DNA of 64,000 bases from Lachnospiraceae bacterium (lineage in GTDB: Bacteria > Bacillota > Clostridia > Lachnospirales > Lachnospiraceae), in the NCBI GenBank assembly GCA_017432565.1, contig JAFRIW010000056.1, forward strand, positions 124,001 through 188,000, written 5' to 3'. Both the position numbers and the translations under genes were made by a program. The first letter of the stretch is position 1. Every line of letters starts with the position of its first letter. Below the pieces are notes generated by a model that did no database searches, was not told where the DNA came from, and worked only from the letters and a program-made list of their open reading frames with translations. Of this stretch, positions 7,626 to 15,895 are shown piece after piece.

Positions 7626-8214
7626 CGAAGGCGGAATGAAAAAGAAGAGTGTAGTTGTCCGCTGTGCAGCGGATGTGTTCCTCCCGCTTGCCGCCGTATT
7701 TGGCTGCTATGTCATTTTCCACGGCAACACTTCCCCGGGCGGAGGCTTCCAGGGCGGCGTGCTTGTGGCGAGTGCAATCCTTTTGGTCTTCCTGGGATAT
7801 GGTCTCTCCGGCGTCAACAAAACCTTCAGATATCATTTCCTTCACAGTTCGGAGACGGTAGCGGAAATTCTCTATGTTGTGATCGGACTCGTCGGAATTG
7901 CTGCAGGTTTGAATTTCTGCAAGAACTTCATTTTCTCACCGGCCGCACAGCTTGAATCGACGAATCTGATGAACGATGCAGTCGGTTATCACGTTATGGC
8001 CGGTATCGCCTGCCTGCTGATTATGATGCTCAGCCTTCTTTCCGAAGATGATGATGAACAGCCCGGACAGCCTGAGGAAGAGGTTCCCGCGGAAGAAGCA
8101 CCCGCAGAGGAGCAGCCCGAGGCTGCTGCGGACAGCGCGCAGGAAGTGACAGAAGAGAGCATACCTGATGCAGCGCCGGAAGAAGTCCCGGCGGAACAGG
8201 AGGTGACGGCATGA
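7618..8214 (+). CDS. mnhB: Mrp/Mnh antiporter-type subunit B (MbhF-like) with acidic tail
   Basis: A 198-residue protein with four membrane segments and the MnhB motif HGNTSPGGGFQGG. Subunit B of Mrp antiporters is part of the membrane core near the ion path. The family core ends near residue 142. The last ~55 residues are an added, disordered Glu/Ala/Pro-rich tail (PAEEAPAEEQPEAA), predicted on the cytoplasmic side. Similar tails occur on other proteins of this window. The start has AAAGGAGG about ten bases upstream and overlaps the end of the previous gene. Confidence 0.92.
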   Translation: MNNEGGMKKKSVVVRCAADVFLPLAAVFGCYVIFHGNTSPGGGFQGGVLVASAILLVFLGYGLSGVNKTFRYHFLHSSETVAEILYVVIGLVGIAAGLNFCKNFIFSPAAQLESTNLMNDAVGYHVMAGIACLLIMMLSLLSEDDDEQPGQPEEEVPAEEAPAEEQPEAAADSAQEVTEESIPDAAPEEVPAEQEVTA

Positions 8215-8561
8215 TTATCATGAATTATATTGCGTCCTTCATACTGGTGGGACTCGGCATTTTCTGCATTGCCACAAAGCGGAATCTTTTAAAGATCTGC
8301 ATCGGCAGCGGACTGATTGATTATGGATGCAACCTGCTGATCGTTTCCGTCGGTTTCCACGACGGCGGAACCGCGCCGATTTTTGCCATCAGAGAACTGA
8401 CCAGAGCGAGCTTCTTCGTAGACCCTGTTCCGCAGGCCCTGACGCTGACGTCCATCGTTATCGGCGCCTGCTCCACAGCGATGACGCTTTCTCTGATTAT
8501 CATGATCAAGAAGCAGTACGGAACACTGAAAGCTGACAAAATCAGGAGGTTAAAGGGCTGA
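8211..8561 (+). CDS. mnhC: Mrp/Mnh antiporter-type subunit C (MbhG-like)
   Basis: A 116-residue protein with three membrane helices, homologous to NuoK of complex I. It is one of the small channel-forming subunits. ATG 8211 overlaps the mnhB stop (ATGA) and has AGGAGG upstream; a second ATG at 8220 is less well spaced. It overlaps the next gene by one base. The PQALTLTSIVIGA stretch in the third helix is typical of MnhC. Confidence 0.92.
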   Translation: MIIMNYIASFILVGLGIFCIATKRNLLKICIGSGLIDYGCNLLIVSVGFHDGGTAPIFAIRELTRASFFVDPVPQALTLTSIVIGACSTAMTLSLIIMIKKQYGTLKADKIRRLKG

Positions 8562-10570
8562 TGAGCGAGTTTATTTCGAATTTCCCGATTCTGGCGATTA
8601 TGTCCCTGTTCCTCGGAGCGTTTATCACATCACTTCTTGGAAGGAAAAACGCAGTTGTCAGAAATGTGATTGTTTTCATTTCCATGGCGCTTGCACTGAT
8701 CATGATGCTTGCGCTGATTAAGCCTGTCTTTATAGAAGGAAAGGTAATCGGGTACTGGCTCGGCAACTGGGCACCGGTAGCAGACTGGGCCATCGGTATC
8801 GGCCTTGAGGTAGATGCACTGAGTCTTTTCTTCGGGCTGATCATTACGGTTGCGGTTTTCGTTTCCGGAACCTATTCCTTCACGTATATGAGCCATGACG
8901 ACAGCCTGGTCAACTATTACACACTGTTCCTGATGCTGTCCGGCTCCGTTCTGGGTCTGGTTCTCTCCGGCGACCTGTTCAACATGTTTGTCATGATCGA
9001 AATCATGACCTTCACCGCAGTTGCCCTGACCGCATTCCGGAACACATATGAAGGTGCACTGGAAGGTGCTCTGAAGTACCTGGTTGTCGGTGCGCTCGGA
9101 TCCTCATCGGTTCTGATCGGCACAGCACTGATTTATTCCCAGCTTCACACCCTGAACCTGGCGCAGATCACTGCACTGCTGACAAATGATCAGAACATCG
9201 TCACCGGCATCGCATTTGCATTCCTGTTCATCGGATTCGGAACCAAGGCATTCCTGTTCCCGTTCCATCCGCTTGCGGCAGATGCTCATGCAGTTGCACC
9301 CGCATCGATCTCGCTGATGATTTCGGGCGTCCTGACCAAGTGCGGTGTTTACGGTATTATCCGTCTGGTTTACTGCCTGTATCAGAATATTGACCGGCCG
9401 TTCGTACAGTATCTGGTGACAGCCTTTGGTGCCGTCTCCATGTTCATCTGCGTTACGATGGCATTCAATCAGCACAACTTCAAGCGTCTGCTTGCATTCC
9501 ATTCCATTTCGCAGGTCGGTTATGTGATTACGGCCGTCGGCCTCGGAACCTCCCTGGGTCTGGCTTCCGGTCTGTATCACGCGATGAACCACACAATTTT
9601 CAAAGGCCTTCTGTTCCTTACAGCCGGTGCTGTACAGCATATGACCGGCAGCCTGGATCTGGATGAGCTCGGCGGTCTGTCCAAGAAGATGCCGCGCACC
9701 TGTATTCTGTTCCTGATCGGTGCGGCCAGTATCTCAGGCCTTCCGCCTTTCAACGGTTTTGGTTCCAAATGGATGATTTATCAGGCTGCATTCGAAAAAT
9801 CCTCTCAGACCGGAAACGTCTTCTTCCTGGTGGTCTGTGTGACGGCACTGATTACTTCCGTCCTGACACTGGCATCCTTTGTCAAGGTCGCGCAGTCCGT
9901 CTTCTTCGGACAGCTGAATCCGAAGTTTGAGAATACAAAGGAAGTTCCGCTTGCAATGCGGATTCCGATGTGGATCCTCGCGATCCTGTGCATCGTTACC
10001 GGTATTTTCCCGGGAAGCGTCGCAAATAAACTGCTGATGCCCGCAGTCAACGCAGCTACCAATACGAGAGCTTATGTGAGCGCAATGATGGGAGAGGCCT
10101 ACGCGGCAGCACATCAGGTCGTACACGCCGGTGCTGCGGATGTACAGCTGATTGGTGTCTACAGCCCGATGAGCTGGATGCTTCTGCTTCTGTCCATCAC
10201 GAGTGCGGTCTGTCTGGTTGCAGTGCTCGGCTCACCCGAAAAGAAAAAGCTGGAGCCCGTGGTCGGTGCAAATGTCCCGAACGGCCCGATGACCCCCGGC
10301 TCTATCCCGGTTACATCCCAGTCCAGAGAAGCGGATGAGAGAGAGCTGATCACCGATGATCTCGATCCGAAATACGAGTCCTTCTTCTCCGGTGAGCACG
10401 CAGAGTACTCACAGGTCGGCGGAAGTGATCTGTTCTGGGGCTTCAAGAAGAACTGGAGACATTACTTCAGCTTCATGCATGAATGGCACAGCGGTATTCT
10501 GAATGATTACGCATTGTACGGAGCATGTTCCCTCGCTCTTACGCTTCTGTTGTGTGTACTGTTCCTGTAA
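8561..10570 (+). CDS. mnhD: Mrp/Mnh antiporter-type subunit D (MbhH-like) with extra C-terminal module
   Basis: A 669-residue NuoL/M/N-family ion-translocating subunit with about 14 membrane helices in the first ~490 residues, including FGTKAFLFPFHPLAADAHA and the antiporter core. It is predicted to move H+ or Na+ in response to electron transfer. Usual MnhD/MbhH length is about 500. Here ~170 more residues follow: a helix at ~528-550, a hydrophilic stretch with FWGFKKNWRHYFSFMHEWHSG, and a final helix. This extra part could correspond to the separate MbhI subunit of archaeal Mbh, fused here; that is inference. Start ATG 8561 follows AGGAGG. Confidence 0.92.
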   Translation: MSEFISNFPILAIMSLFLGAFITSLLGRKNAVVRNVIVFISMALALIMMLALIKPVFIEGKVIGYWLGNWAPVADWAIGIGLEVDALSLFFGLIITVAVFVSGTYSFTYMSHDDSLVNYYTLFLMLSGSVLGLVLSGDLFNMFVMIEIMTFTAVALTAFRNTYEGALEGALKYLVVGALGSSSVLIGTALIYSQLHTLNLAQITALLTNDQNIVTGIAFAFLFIGFGTKAFLFPFHPLAADAHAVAPASISLMISGVLTKCGVYGIIRLVYCLYQNIDRPFVQYLVTAFGAVSMFICVTMAFNQHNFKRLLAFHSISQVGYVITAVGLGTSLGLASGLYHAMNHTIFKGLLFLTAGAVQHMTGSLDLDELGGLSKKMPRTCILFLIGAASISGLPPFNGFGSKWMIYQAAFEKSSQTGNVFFLVVCVTALITSVLTLASFVKVAQSVFFGQLNPKFENTKEVPLAMRIPMWILAILCIVTGIFPGSVANKLLMPAVNAATNTRAYVSAMMGEAYAAAHQVVHAGAADVQLIGVYSPMSWMLLLLSITSAVCLVAVLGSPEKKKLEPVVGANVPNGPMTPGSIPVTSQSREADERELITDDLDPKYESFFSGEHAEYSQVGGSDLFWGFKKNWRHYFSFMHEWHSGILNDYALYGACSLALTLLLCVLFL

Positions 10571-10614
10571 GATGCCGGAACCGGTAAGACAGTAAATAAT
10601 TAGTGAGGTAAGCT

Positions 10615-11577
10615 ATGACGAATGTATTGTTATATGCCGTCCATCTGTTTCTCTTCCCCGGACTCCTGTTTATCGTGGTGATGGGACTTCTTCTGGCCGG
10701 TATTGACCGGAAGCTGGTCGCACGGATGCAGAACCGGGTGGGAGCATCCATCCTTCAGCCGTGGTACGATTTCCTGAAGTGCTGCGGAAAGGAAACCATC
10801 ATTCCCAGACATGCGCGGAAAGGACTTTTCCTAGGCGCACCGGTGGCCTGCTTTGTCATCCTGATTTCAGCAGCCCTGTTTATTCCGGTGTTCGGCGGCC
10901 TGTCGATGAGCTTTGAGGGAGATGTTGTTGTTATTCTTTATCTGCTGACTGCTGCCGGCGTTGCGATTATCGTCGGCTCCGCCGCATCGGGCTCGCCTTT
11001 TGCCGGTGTCGGTCTCTCAAGAGAAATGGTCGCGATGATTTCCTACGAGCTGCCGTTCGTGCTGGTTCTTCTGGCGGTCGGTGCGCTCTGTGGTCAGGAC
11101 TCAGCCTACGGCGTCACCTTCTCAATGGATGAGATCGTGAGATGGCAGACCGAAAACGGATCCAGTCTGCTGCACCCGGCAATGATCCCGGCTGCGATCG
11201 CGATGCTGTTCGTAATCCCCTGTGAAATTGGAATGCATCCCTTTGATATCGCAGAGGCGGAGACGGAGATCAGTGAAGGAACGCTGACAGAGTACAGCGG
11301 CGCGCCGCTCGGCGTGTTCAAGCTGTGCCACTGTGTCAAGATGTATGTCATGACGGCTCTGTTCTGTGCACTGTTCCTGGGCGGCCTTTCCACCGGCATC
11401 CTGCTTGTGGACGCACTGCTGGAGGTGGTGTTCTGCATCATCGTAACGTTCCTGTGCATGACCGTACCGCACGCAATCTGCGCACGTTTCAAGGTTGAAC
11501 AGGTCTTTAAGTTTTACTGGACCTTTGTTTCCGCTCTTGCTCTGATCAGTCTGCTTCTGGTCTGGATCATGCGGTAA
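10615..11577 (+). CDS. NuoH-like membrane anchor subunit of the hydrogenase (MbhM-like)
   Basis: A 320-residue protein with about eight membrane segments. It has two NuoH-family signatures: RVGASILQPWYDFLKCCGKE near residues 42-61, and PFDIAEAETEISEGTLTEYSG near 219-240. In Mbh and complex I this subunit links the soluble catalytic arm to the membrane arm, and its acidic residues carry the coupling signal. The 44-base gap before it holds a GTGAGG-type ribosome site and no obvious promoter, so it should still be part of the operon. Confidence 0.93.
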   Translation: MTNVLLYAVHLFLFPGLLFIVVMGLLLAGIDRKLVARMQNRVGASILQPWYDFLKCCGKETIIPRHARKGLFLGAPVACFVILISAALFIPVFGGLSMSFEGDVVVILYLLTAAGVAIIVGSAASGSPFAGVGLSREMVAMISYELPFVLVLLAVGALCGQDSAYGVTFSMDEIVRWQTENGSSLLHPAMIPAAIAMLFVIPCEIGMHPFDIAEAETEISEGTLTEYSGAPLGVFKLCHCVKMYVMTALFCALFLGGLSTGILLVDALLEVVFCIIVTFLCMTVPHAICARFKVEQVFKFYWTFVSALALISLLLVWIMR

Positions 11578-11603
11578 ATGGTTCATCAGCGAGGAGAGAA
11601 GAT

Positions 11604-12050
11604 ATGTTACAGAATATGATTGACAGCAGCATGAAGAAGAGCCCGTGGATTTTCCATATCAATGCGGGTTCCTGCAATGGATGCGATATCGAACTGGTAT
11701 CTGTCCTGACACCGCGTTATGACGCGGAGCGCTACGGCTTTAAGCTCTGCGGTTCGCCGAGACAGGCGGATATCGTGGTGGTGAGCGGACCGGTCACCAT
11801 GCAGAGCCGCGAGAGACTGCGCAGAACGCTTGCGCAGGTTCCGGAGCCCTTCTGTGTGGTCAGCCTGGGTTCCTGCCCGCGCTCCGGCAATGTTTTCAAG
11901 GGAAGCTATGCAATTGACGGCCCTCTTGAGAAATATGTCCACGTGGATGTTTCCGTAGCAGGCTGCACACCGAAGCCGGAAGCAATTATTGCCGGGCTCG
12001 CGCAGGCGGCACAGCTTCTTGAAGAGAAGAGGAAGGAGGCAAGAAAATGA
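11604..12050 (+). CDS. Small [4Fe-4S] subunit of the hydrogenase (MbhJ/NuoB-like)
   Basis: A 148-residue protein of the NuoB/hydrogenase small-subunit family. The four ligands of the proximal [4Fe-4S] cluster are present: C24 and C27 in GSCNGCDIE, C91 in LGSCPRSG, and C121 in AGCTPKPEAI. It accepts electrons from the ferredoxin-like subunit and passes them to the Ni-Fe site. The minimal single-cluster form is typical of group 4 enzymes. It overlaps the next gene by four bases (ATGA). Confidence 0.94.
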   Translation: MLQNMIDSSMKKSPWIFHINAGSCNGCDIELVSVLTPRYDAERYGFKLCGSPRQADIVVVSGPVTMQSRERLRRTLAQVPEPFCVVSLGSCPRSGNVFKGSYAIDGPLEKYVHVDVSVAGCTPKPEAIIAGLAQAAQLLEEKRKEARK

Positions 12051-12556
12051 TCCTGCCTTATCTTGGACAGTCCTTTAAAAATCTGTTTTCCAAGCCGGTG
12101 ACCGAGGCTTTCCCCGCCGGGGATCCGCCGAAGGCAGCCGAGGGCTACCGCGGACGGCTTCATTATGATCCTGAGCTCTGCATCAACTGCGGTATGTGTA
12201 TGCGCGTGTGTGCCCCGCAGGCCATCACCCGCGAAATCGTCCCGCTGGAGAACGGGGATCAGCAGATCACCTTTACGTACGATATGACGAGCTGCACCTT
12301 CTGCAGAATGTGCTCGGATTTCTGTACCAAAAAGGCCATCACTCTGACAGACGATTATATGATCGTCGGCTCGGCGCATGAGGATTTCCTTGTATCCGGA
12401 ACCTTCATCAAAGCGGCGCCGCCGAAACCGAAGTTTACACCGGAGCAGCTTGAGGCAATGAAGAAAGCTGCTGCTGCCAAGAAGGCTGCTGCAGCTGCGG
12501 CTGCGGACGGTGAGAAGAAGCCGGAAGAGAAGGCCGAGGCAAAGGGGGAGGAATAA
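12047..12556 (+). CDS. 2x[4Fe-4S] ferredoxin-type hydrogenase subunit (MbhN/NuoI-like)
   Basis: A 169-residue protein with two complete CxxCxxCxxxC clusters (CINCGMCMRVC and CTFCRMCSDFC). In Mbh and Ech complexes this subunit receives electrons from soluble ferredoxin and feeds the small subunit. The N-terminal ~45 residues resemble the docking segment of NuoI-type proteins. The last ~40 residues are a low-complexity Lys/Ala/Glu tail, not needed for cluster binding and of the same style as tails on other proteins here. Its gene overlaps that of the small subunit. Confidence 0.93.
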   Translation: MILPYLGQSFKNLFSKPVTEAFPAGDPPKAAEGYRGRLHYDPELCINCGMCMRVCAPQAITREIVPLENGDQQITFTYDMTSCTFCRMCSDFCTKKAITLTDDYMIVGSAHEDFLVSGTFIKAAPPKPKFTPEQLEAMKKAAAAKKAAAAAAADGEKKPEEKAEAKGEE

Positions 12557-12559
12557 ACC

Positions 12560-12943
12560 GTGCAGAACTATACCAGAATTTCAATCACGGCTGAGGAAAT
12601 CGTGCCGACTGCCGAAAAGATGCGTGAGGAGAAAAGACTCCTTGTGATGATACACGCGTATCTGGAGAAGGACGGAACGCCGGTGATCACCTATGATTAT
12701 GATGACGGACCGAATATTCTTTCTTATGAGGTGCGCGGCGAGAAGACCGTACCGACCATCTCCCACATCTATGATGCGGCTGCTGAGTGGCCGGAGCGGG
12801 AAATCAACGAGCTGATGGATATTACGTTTGAGGGGCTGGATGTCTCCAAGCGCCTGTTCCTTCCGGATAATCTGCTGGAAGGCAAAGGACAGATCCTGGT
12901 AACACCCATCGATGAGCTTCGCAGAGGAAACGGTCTGATCTGA
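12560..12943 (+). CDS. NuoC-like subunit of the hydrogenase (MbhK-like)
   Basis: A 127-residue protein with the NuoC (30-kDa) fold pattern, including IYDAAAEWPEREINELMDITFEG (here split in the mind of the reader as IYDAAAEWPEREI and NELMDITFEG). It scaffolds the large subunit in complex I-like enzymes. The start is GTG 12560, preceded by GGGGGAGGA; no ATG is available before residue ~21. It completes the catalytic module: large, small, ferredoxin, NuoH and NuoC subunits are all present. The next gene begins one base after its stop. Confidence 0.88.
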   Translation: MQNYTRISITAEEIVPTAEKMREEKRLLVMIHAYLEKDGTPVITYDYDDGPNILSYEVRGEKTVPTISHIYDAAAEWPEREINELMDITFEGLDVSKRLFLPDNLLEGKGQILVTPIDELRRGNGLI

Positions 12944-12944
12944 G

Positions 12945-13904
12945 ATGGTACTGCTTCACCAGATGCTGGCAATGCTCATCTTCATGATGATCGGATATTA
13001 TATGAGCCGGAGAGCTATTCTTGACCAGAAGGGAGAGAAGATGCTCTCCTGGCTTATTTTAAATGTCGCTAATCCGTCCATGATGATTTCCAGCAGTATT
13101 TCGGATGAAAACACACTGCAGCTGCCGCAGCTGAAGCAGACACTGGCGGCGGCCCTGCTCATGTATGCCGTGCTGATTCTTCTCTCTCTGGTTGTTCCGC
13201 AGCTGATACGGGCGCCCCGCAGAGAGCGCGGCGTCTATCGGGAAATGGTCGTTTTTTCCAATCTGGGCTTCATGGGCTTTCCGCTTGCAGCGGCCATGTT
13301 CGGCCCCGCGGCTGTTGTTGTGACATCGATTTTTGCCATTCCCTTCAATGCCCTGATCTATACGTACGGTATTCTGATTTTTGAACATGATGCCGTCCAG
13401 GAAAAGGGAGAAGAAAGACAATCCGGGAAACAGCTGCTGACAGGAGCTTTGAAAAAACTGATCAATCCCGGCATGATCTGCAGTCTTCTTGCAGTCGTTC
13501 TGACGCTGACACACCCGGCCCTTCCGGATTTTGCCGAAGTGGCAGCAACACATCTGTCCAGACTGACCGCATCCCTGAGCATGATAGTGATCGGCGCGTC
13601 TCTGACGGCTTTCAGAATCCCGGATCTGTTTAAAGATGTCCGCCTGCTGGCCTTCTCACTCATCCGGCTGATCGTTTTTCCGGTCGTGCTGCTGACGCTT
13701 GCCGGGCCGCTGCTTGCCGGCACACCGGAGCAGCTCACGCAGGCCCTGTTTATCGCGCTCGCAACACCTGCGGCCAGTATGATCGCGATGCTGGCGCAGC
13801 AGAACGGAGGAGATCATCAGTTTGCGGCGAAGGGGGTAGCAGTTTCGACGCTGCTGTCCGTCATCACCATGCCGATTGTGGCTGTGCTGCTCGGACTGTC
13901 CTGA
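12945..13904 (+). CDS. AEC (auxin efflux carrier) family transporter
   Basis: A 319-residue membrane protein with about ten helices arranged as two halves, with the AEC pattern of NVANPSMM in the first half and LATPAASMIAMLA in the second. Bacterial AEC proteins export or import small organic acids such as malate or malonate; the substrate here cannot be read from sequence. The gene starts one base after the hydrogenase NuoC-like gene, without room for a promoter, so it is likely the last gene of that operon. Its stop lies 8 bases from the end of the convergent AraC gene, and no terminator is visible. Confidence 0.88.
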   Translation: MVLLHQMLAMLIFMMIGYYMSRRAILDQKGEKMLSWLILNVANPSMMISSSISDENTLQLPQLKQTLAAALLMYAVLILLSLVVPQLIRAPRRERGVYREMVVFSNLGFMGFPLAAAMFGPAAVVVTSIFAIPFNALIYTYGILIFEHDAVQEKGEERQSGKQLLTGALKKLINPGMICSLLAVVLTLTHPALPDFAEVAATHLSRLTASLSMIVIGASLTAFRIPDLFKDVRLLAFSLIRLIVFPVVLLTLAGPLLAGTPEQLTQALFIALATPAASMIAMLAQQNGGDHQFAAKGVAVSTLLSVITMPIVAVLLGLS

Positions 13905-13912
13905 AAAAGAGA

Positions 13913-14737
13913 TCACTGATCGGCGGATGCCCGGTAGGCATTGCGGTATTCGCGCGGCGACATATGATATTCGTCCCGGAAGACCCGGTTGAAGGTACGC
14001 TGGCTTGCAAAACCGGCGTTTTCATATGCCTCGGTGATGGTCTGATCCGTGTTTTCCAGAAGATAGCGGGCATATTCAAGCCGCATATCGTTGACATACT
14101 GATTGAAATTCATATGGAAGACAGAGGAAAACAGGCGCGAGAGAGCATAGGGACTGACATGCAGATCCGCTGCCATCCCTGTCAGAGTGATTTCCTCCGT
14201 ATAATGTTCGGCGACATAACAGACCGTCCGGAACATCAGGTCATCGGATTCCGCGCCGGTCCGCTCGACCATCTTCATATGCGGCAGTGCGCGGGAGAGG
14301 ATGATCTGCAGATAGGCCTGCCGCATGACATCCGCATAAGGAATGGGATTTTTCCTGTGGACACGGCTGGAGGAGAGGATTGTGCGCAGCGCATAGACAA
14401 TATCCGGATGCACAAGCTTTGCCGGAAGAACCGGATTTTCCGGGCGGGAGGACTGGAGAACGGTCTGAAAGCTCCCGGACAGCGGAAGCGCCGCCAGAAA
14501 ATACGTAATTTTGCTCTTTCCCTCAAAGAAGCACTGATAGTGGTGGATCAGGCCGGGAACGACCAGGGCAAAATCTCCCTGCGCCATGTGGTACAGATCT
14601 GTCCCGATTCCGAGCTCGAGTGAGCCTTCCGTGACATAAACACACTCAATGGAGGTGTGCAGATGGGGCGAAATATGGCTGCCCTTGCGCTGATAAATCT
14701 CAAAGGTTTCGGTGCTGTTCTGATAAGCCGGAAACAT
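13913..14737 (-). CDS. AraC-family transcriptional regulator with cupin sensor domain
   Basis: A 274-residue protein: an N-terminal cupin-type ligand domain (residues ~15-100, with HLHTSIECVYVTEGSLELGIG) and two C-terminal helix-turn-helix motifs (~170-270), ending in the AraC signature NRVFRDEYHMSPREYR. It probably senses a small molecule such as a sugar or organic acid. AGAGGTGA lies before the start. It lies 34 bases downstream of the lipid kinase gene on the same strand, so the two may be co-transcribed. The target is unknown; the convergent transporter is one candidate. Confidence 0.92.
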   Translation of the reverse strand: MFPAYQNSTETFEIYQRKGSHISPHLHTSIECVYVTEGSLELGIGTDLYHMAQGDFALVVPGLIHHYQCFFEGKSKITYFLAALPLSGSFQTVLQSSRPENPVLPAKLVHPDIVYALRTILSSSRVHRKNPIPYADVMRQAYLQIILSRALPHMKMVERTGAESDDLMFRTVCYVAEHYTEEITLTGMAADLHVSPYALSRLFSSVFHMNFNQYVNDMRLEYARYLLENTDQTITEAYENAGFASQRTFNRVFRDEYHMSPREYRNAYRASADQ

Positions 14738-14771
14738 AGATGTTGGTCACCTCTTTTTGTATATGCAGCGC

Positions 14772-15770
14772 TCAGTGCAAAAGCATGAGTGCCGATGGAA
14801 TCATGCGGAGCGTCAGATCTGCCGACCTGCGCTCCACTTCTCCGTCCGTGTGAACGCAGAGCGGCTGCTTTAAGCGGATACGGACAGAGGGCGTACGCCT
14901 GATATAAATGCCTTTTTCTTTCAGATGCCGGCCTTTGTTGATGCCCGGGAAGATCCGGAAGAAAGAGAGCTTGTGAAAGTCACCGGCCACACAGACATCC
15001 AGCTGACCATCGCAGTTGACAGCATCCGGACAGAAGCGGAAGCCGCCGCCCTGATACTGATGATTCATGCCGACTGCCAGCAGATAGCGGGACACATGGT
15101 CCTGCGCGGGAGCCGGGCCTTCCGGGTCAAAAGTCAGCTCCGCTTCCGTCAGAGGACAGGCAGCGAGAGAGCGGATTGCAGAGAGAATATAGACCAGCTG
15201 ACCGAGGCCGATGCGGTTCAGAACAGCTTTGAGCCTGGAGCGGTCCGCATAGTAGCAGCTCAGCGCATCATAACCGATTCCGCAGCTGATGTTGAAGCGA
15301 TGCACCGATCCGGCGGCCGCATCCGGCCCGTCTGAAGAGGGGTCTGCATCGTGATATTCCACTTCCCCGACATCAATCCGGCGCACAACTTCTCCTCTCA
15401 GAATGGTTTTCAGAATCTCTTCCGGGGACGCACCCGCGTAGAGATCCCGCCCCAGATCGTTTCCGGAGCCGCTCATGAGGAAGCCGACCCGGACAGCGGA
15501 GAAATCCGCAATTCCGTTGACAGCCTCGTTCATAGTACCGTCACCGCCCACGATCACCAGACACATGGGTTCTGCTTTCCCGGCGGCTGCTTTCTGCTCC
15601 GCTGCCGCCTGCAGAGAGAGTTCCCGGCAGATCCGCGTAATATCTCCCTTCTTTTCGGAATAATGAACCTTATAGGGAATCTGAACCCGGTCGAGCAGAT
15701 CCCTGAAACGGGCCCTTTCTTCGTCGGCATTACCTGACTGACTGGCCGGATTGATCACAAAATGGAACAT
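14772..15770 (-). CDS. Diacylglycerol/lipid kinase family protein (YegS/BmrU type)
   Basis: A 332-residue protein with the lipid-kinase signatures GGDGTMNEAVNG (from residue 75) and GSGNDLGRDL (from 101). It would phosphorylate diacylglycerol or a related lipid with ATP, as DgkB does in lipid recycling. Start 15770 was chosen because a clean AGGAGGTTAAT precedes it and MFHFVINPASQSG is the usual family start; an upstream ATG at 15812 lacks this. It is the first gene of a likely two-gene minus-strand unit with the AraC regulator. Confidence 0.92.
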   Translation of the reverse strand: MFHFVINPASQSGNADEERARFRDLLDRVQIPYKVHYSEKKGDITRICRELSLQAAAEQKAAAGKAEPMCLVIVGGDGTMNEAVNGIADFSAVRVGFLMSGSGNDLGRDLYAGASPEEILKTILRGEVVRRIDVGEVEYHDADPSSDGPDAAAGSVHRFNISCGIGYDALSCYYADRSRLKAVLNRIGLGQLVYILSAIRSLAACPLTEAELTFDPEGPAPAQDHVSRYLLAVGMNHQYQGGGFRFCPDAVNCDGQLDVCVAGDFHKLSFFRIFPGINKGRHLKEKGIYIRRTPSVRIRLKQPLCVHTDGEVERRSADLTLRMIPSALMLLH

Positions 15771-15823
15771 ATTAACCTCCTGTGCAGAGCATCGGACTGT
15801 TATGCGGGTCACCCTGACTGAAG

Positions 15824-15852
15824 TTGTAAAATCGCTGTTATTTTACTATATT
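15824..15852 (+). promoter_or_regulatory. Sigma-A promoter of the pseudouridine synthase gene
   Basis: TTGTAA, 17 bases, TATATT (15847-15852). The predicted transcription start is at about 15859, right at the first in-frame ATG, which argues for the later ATG at 15896. Confidence 0.65.
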
Positions 15853-15895
15853 AGATGAGATGGGTCAAAAACAGAACCTTTGTCGGGACATTCAG

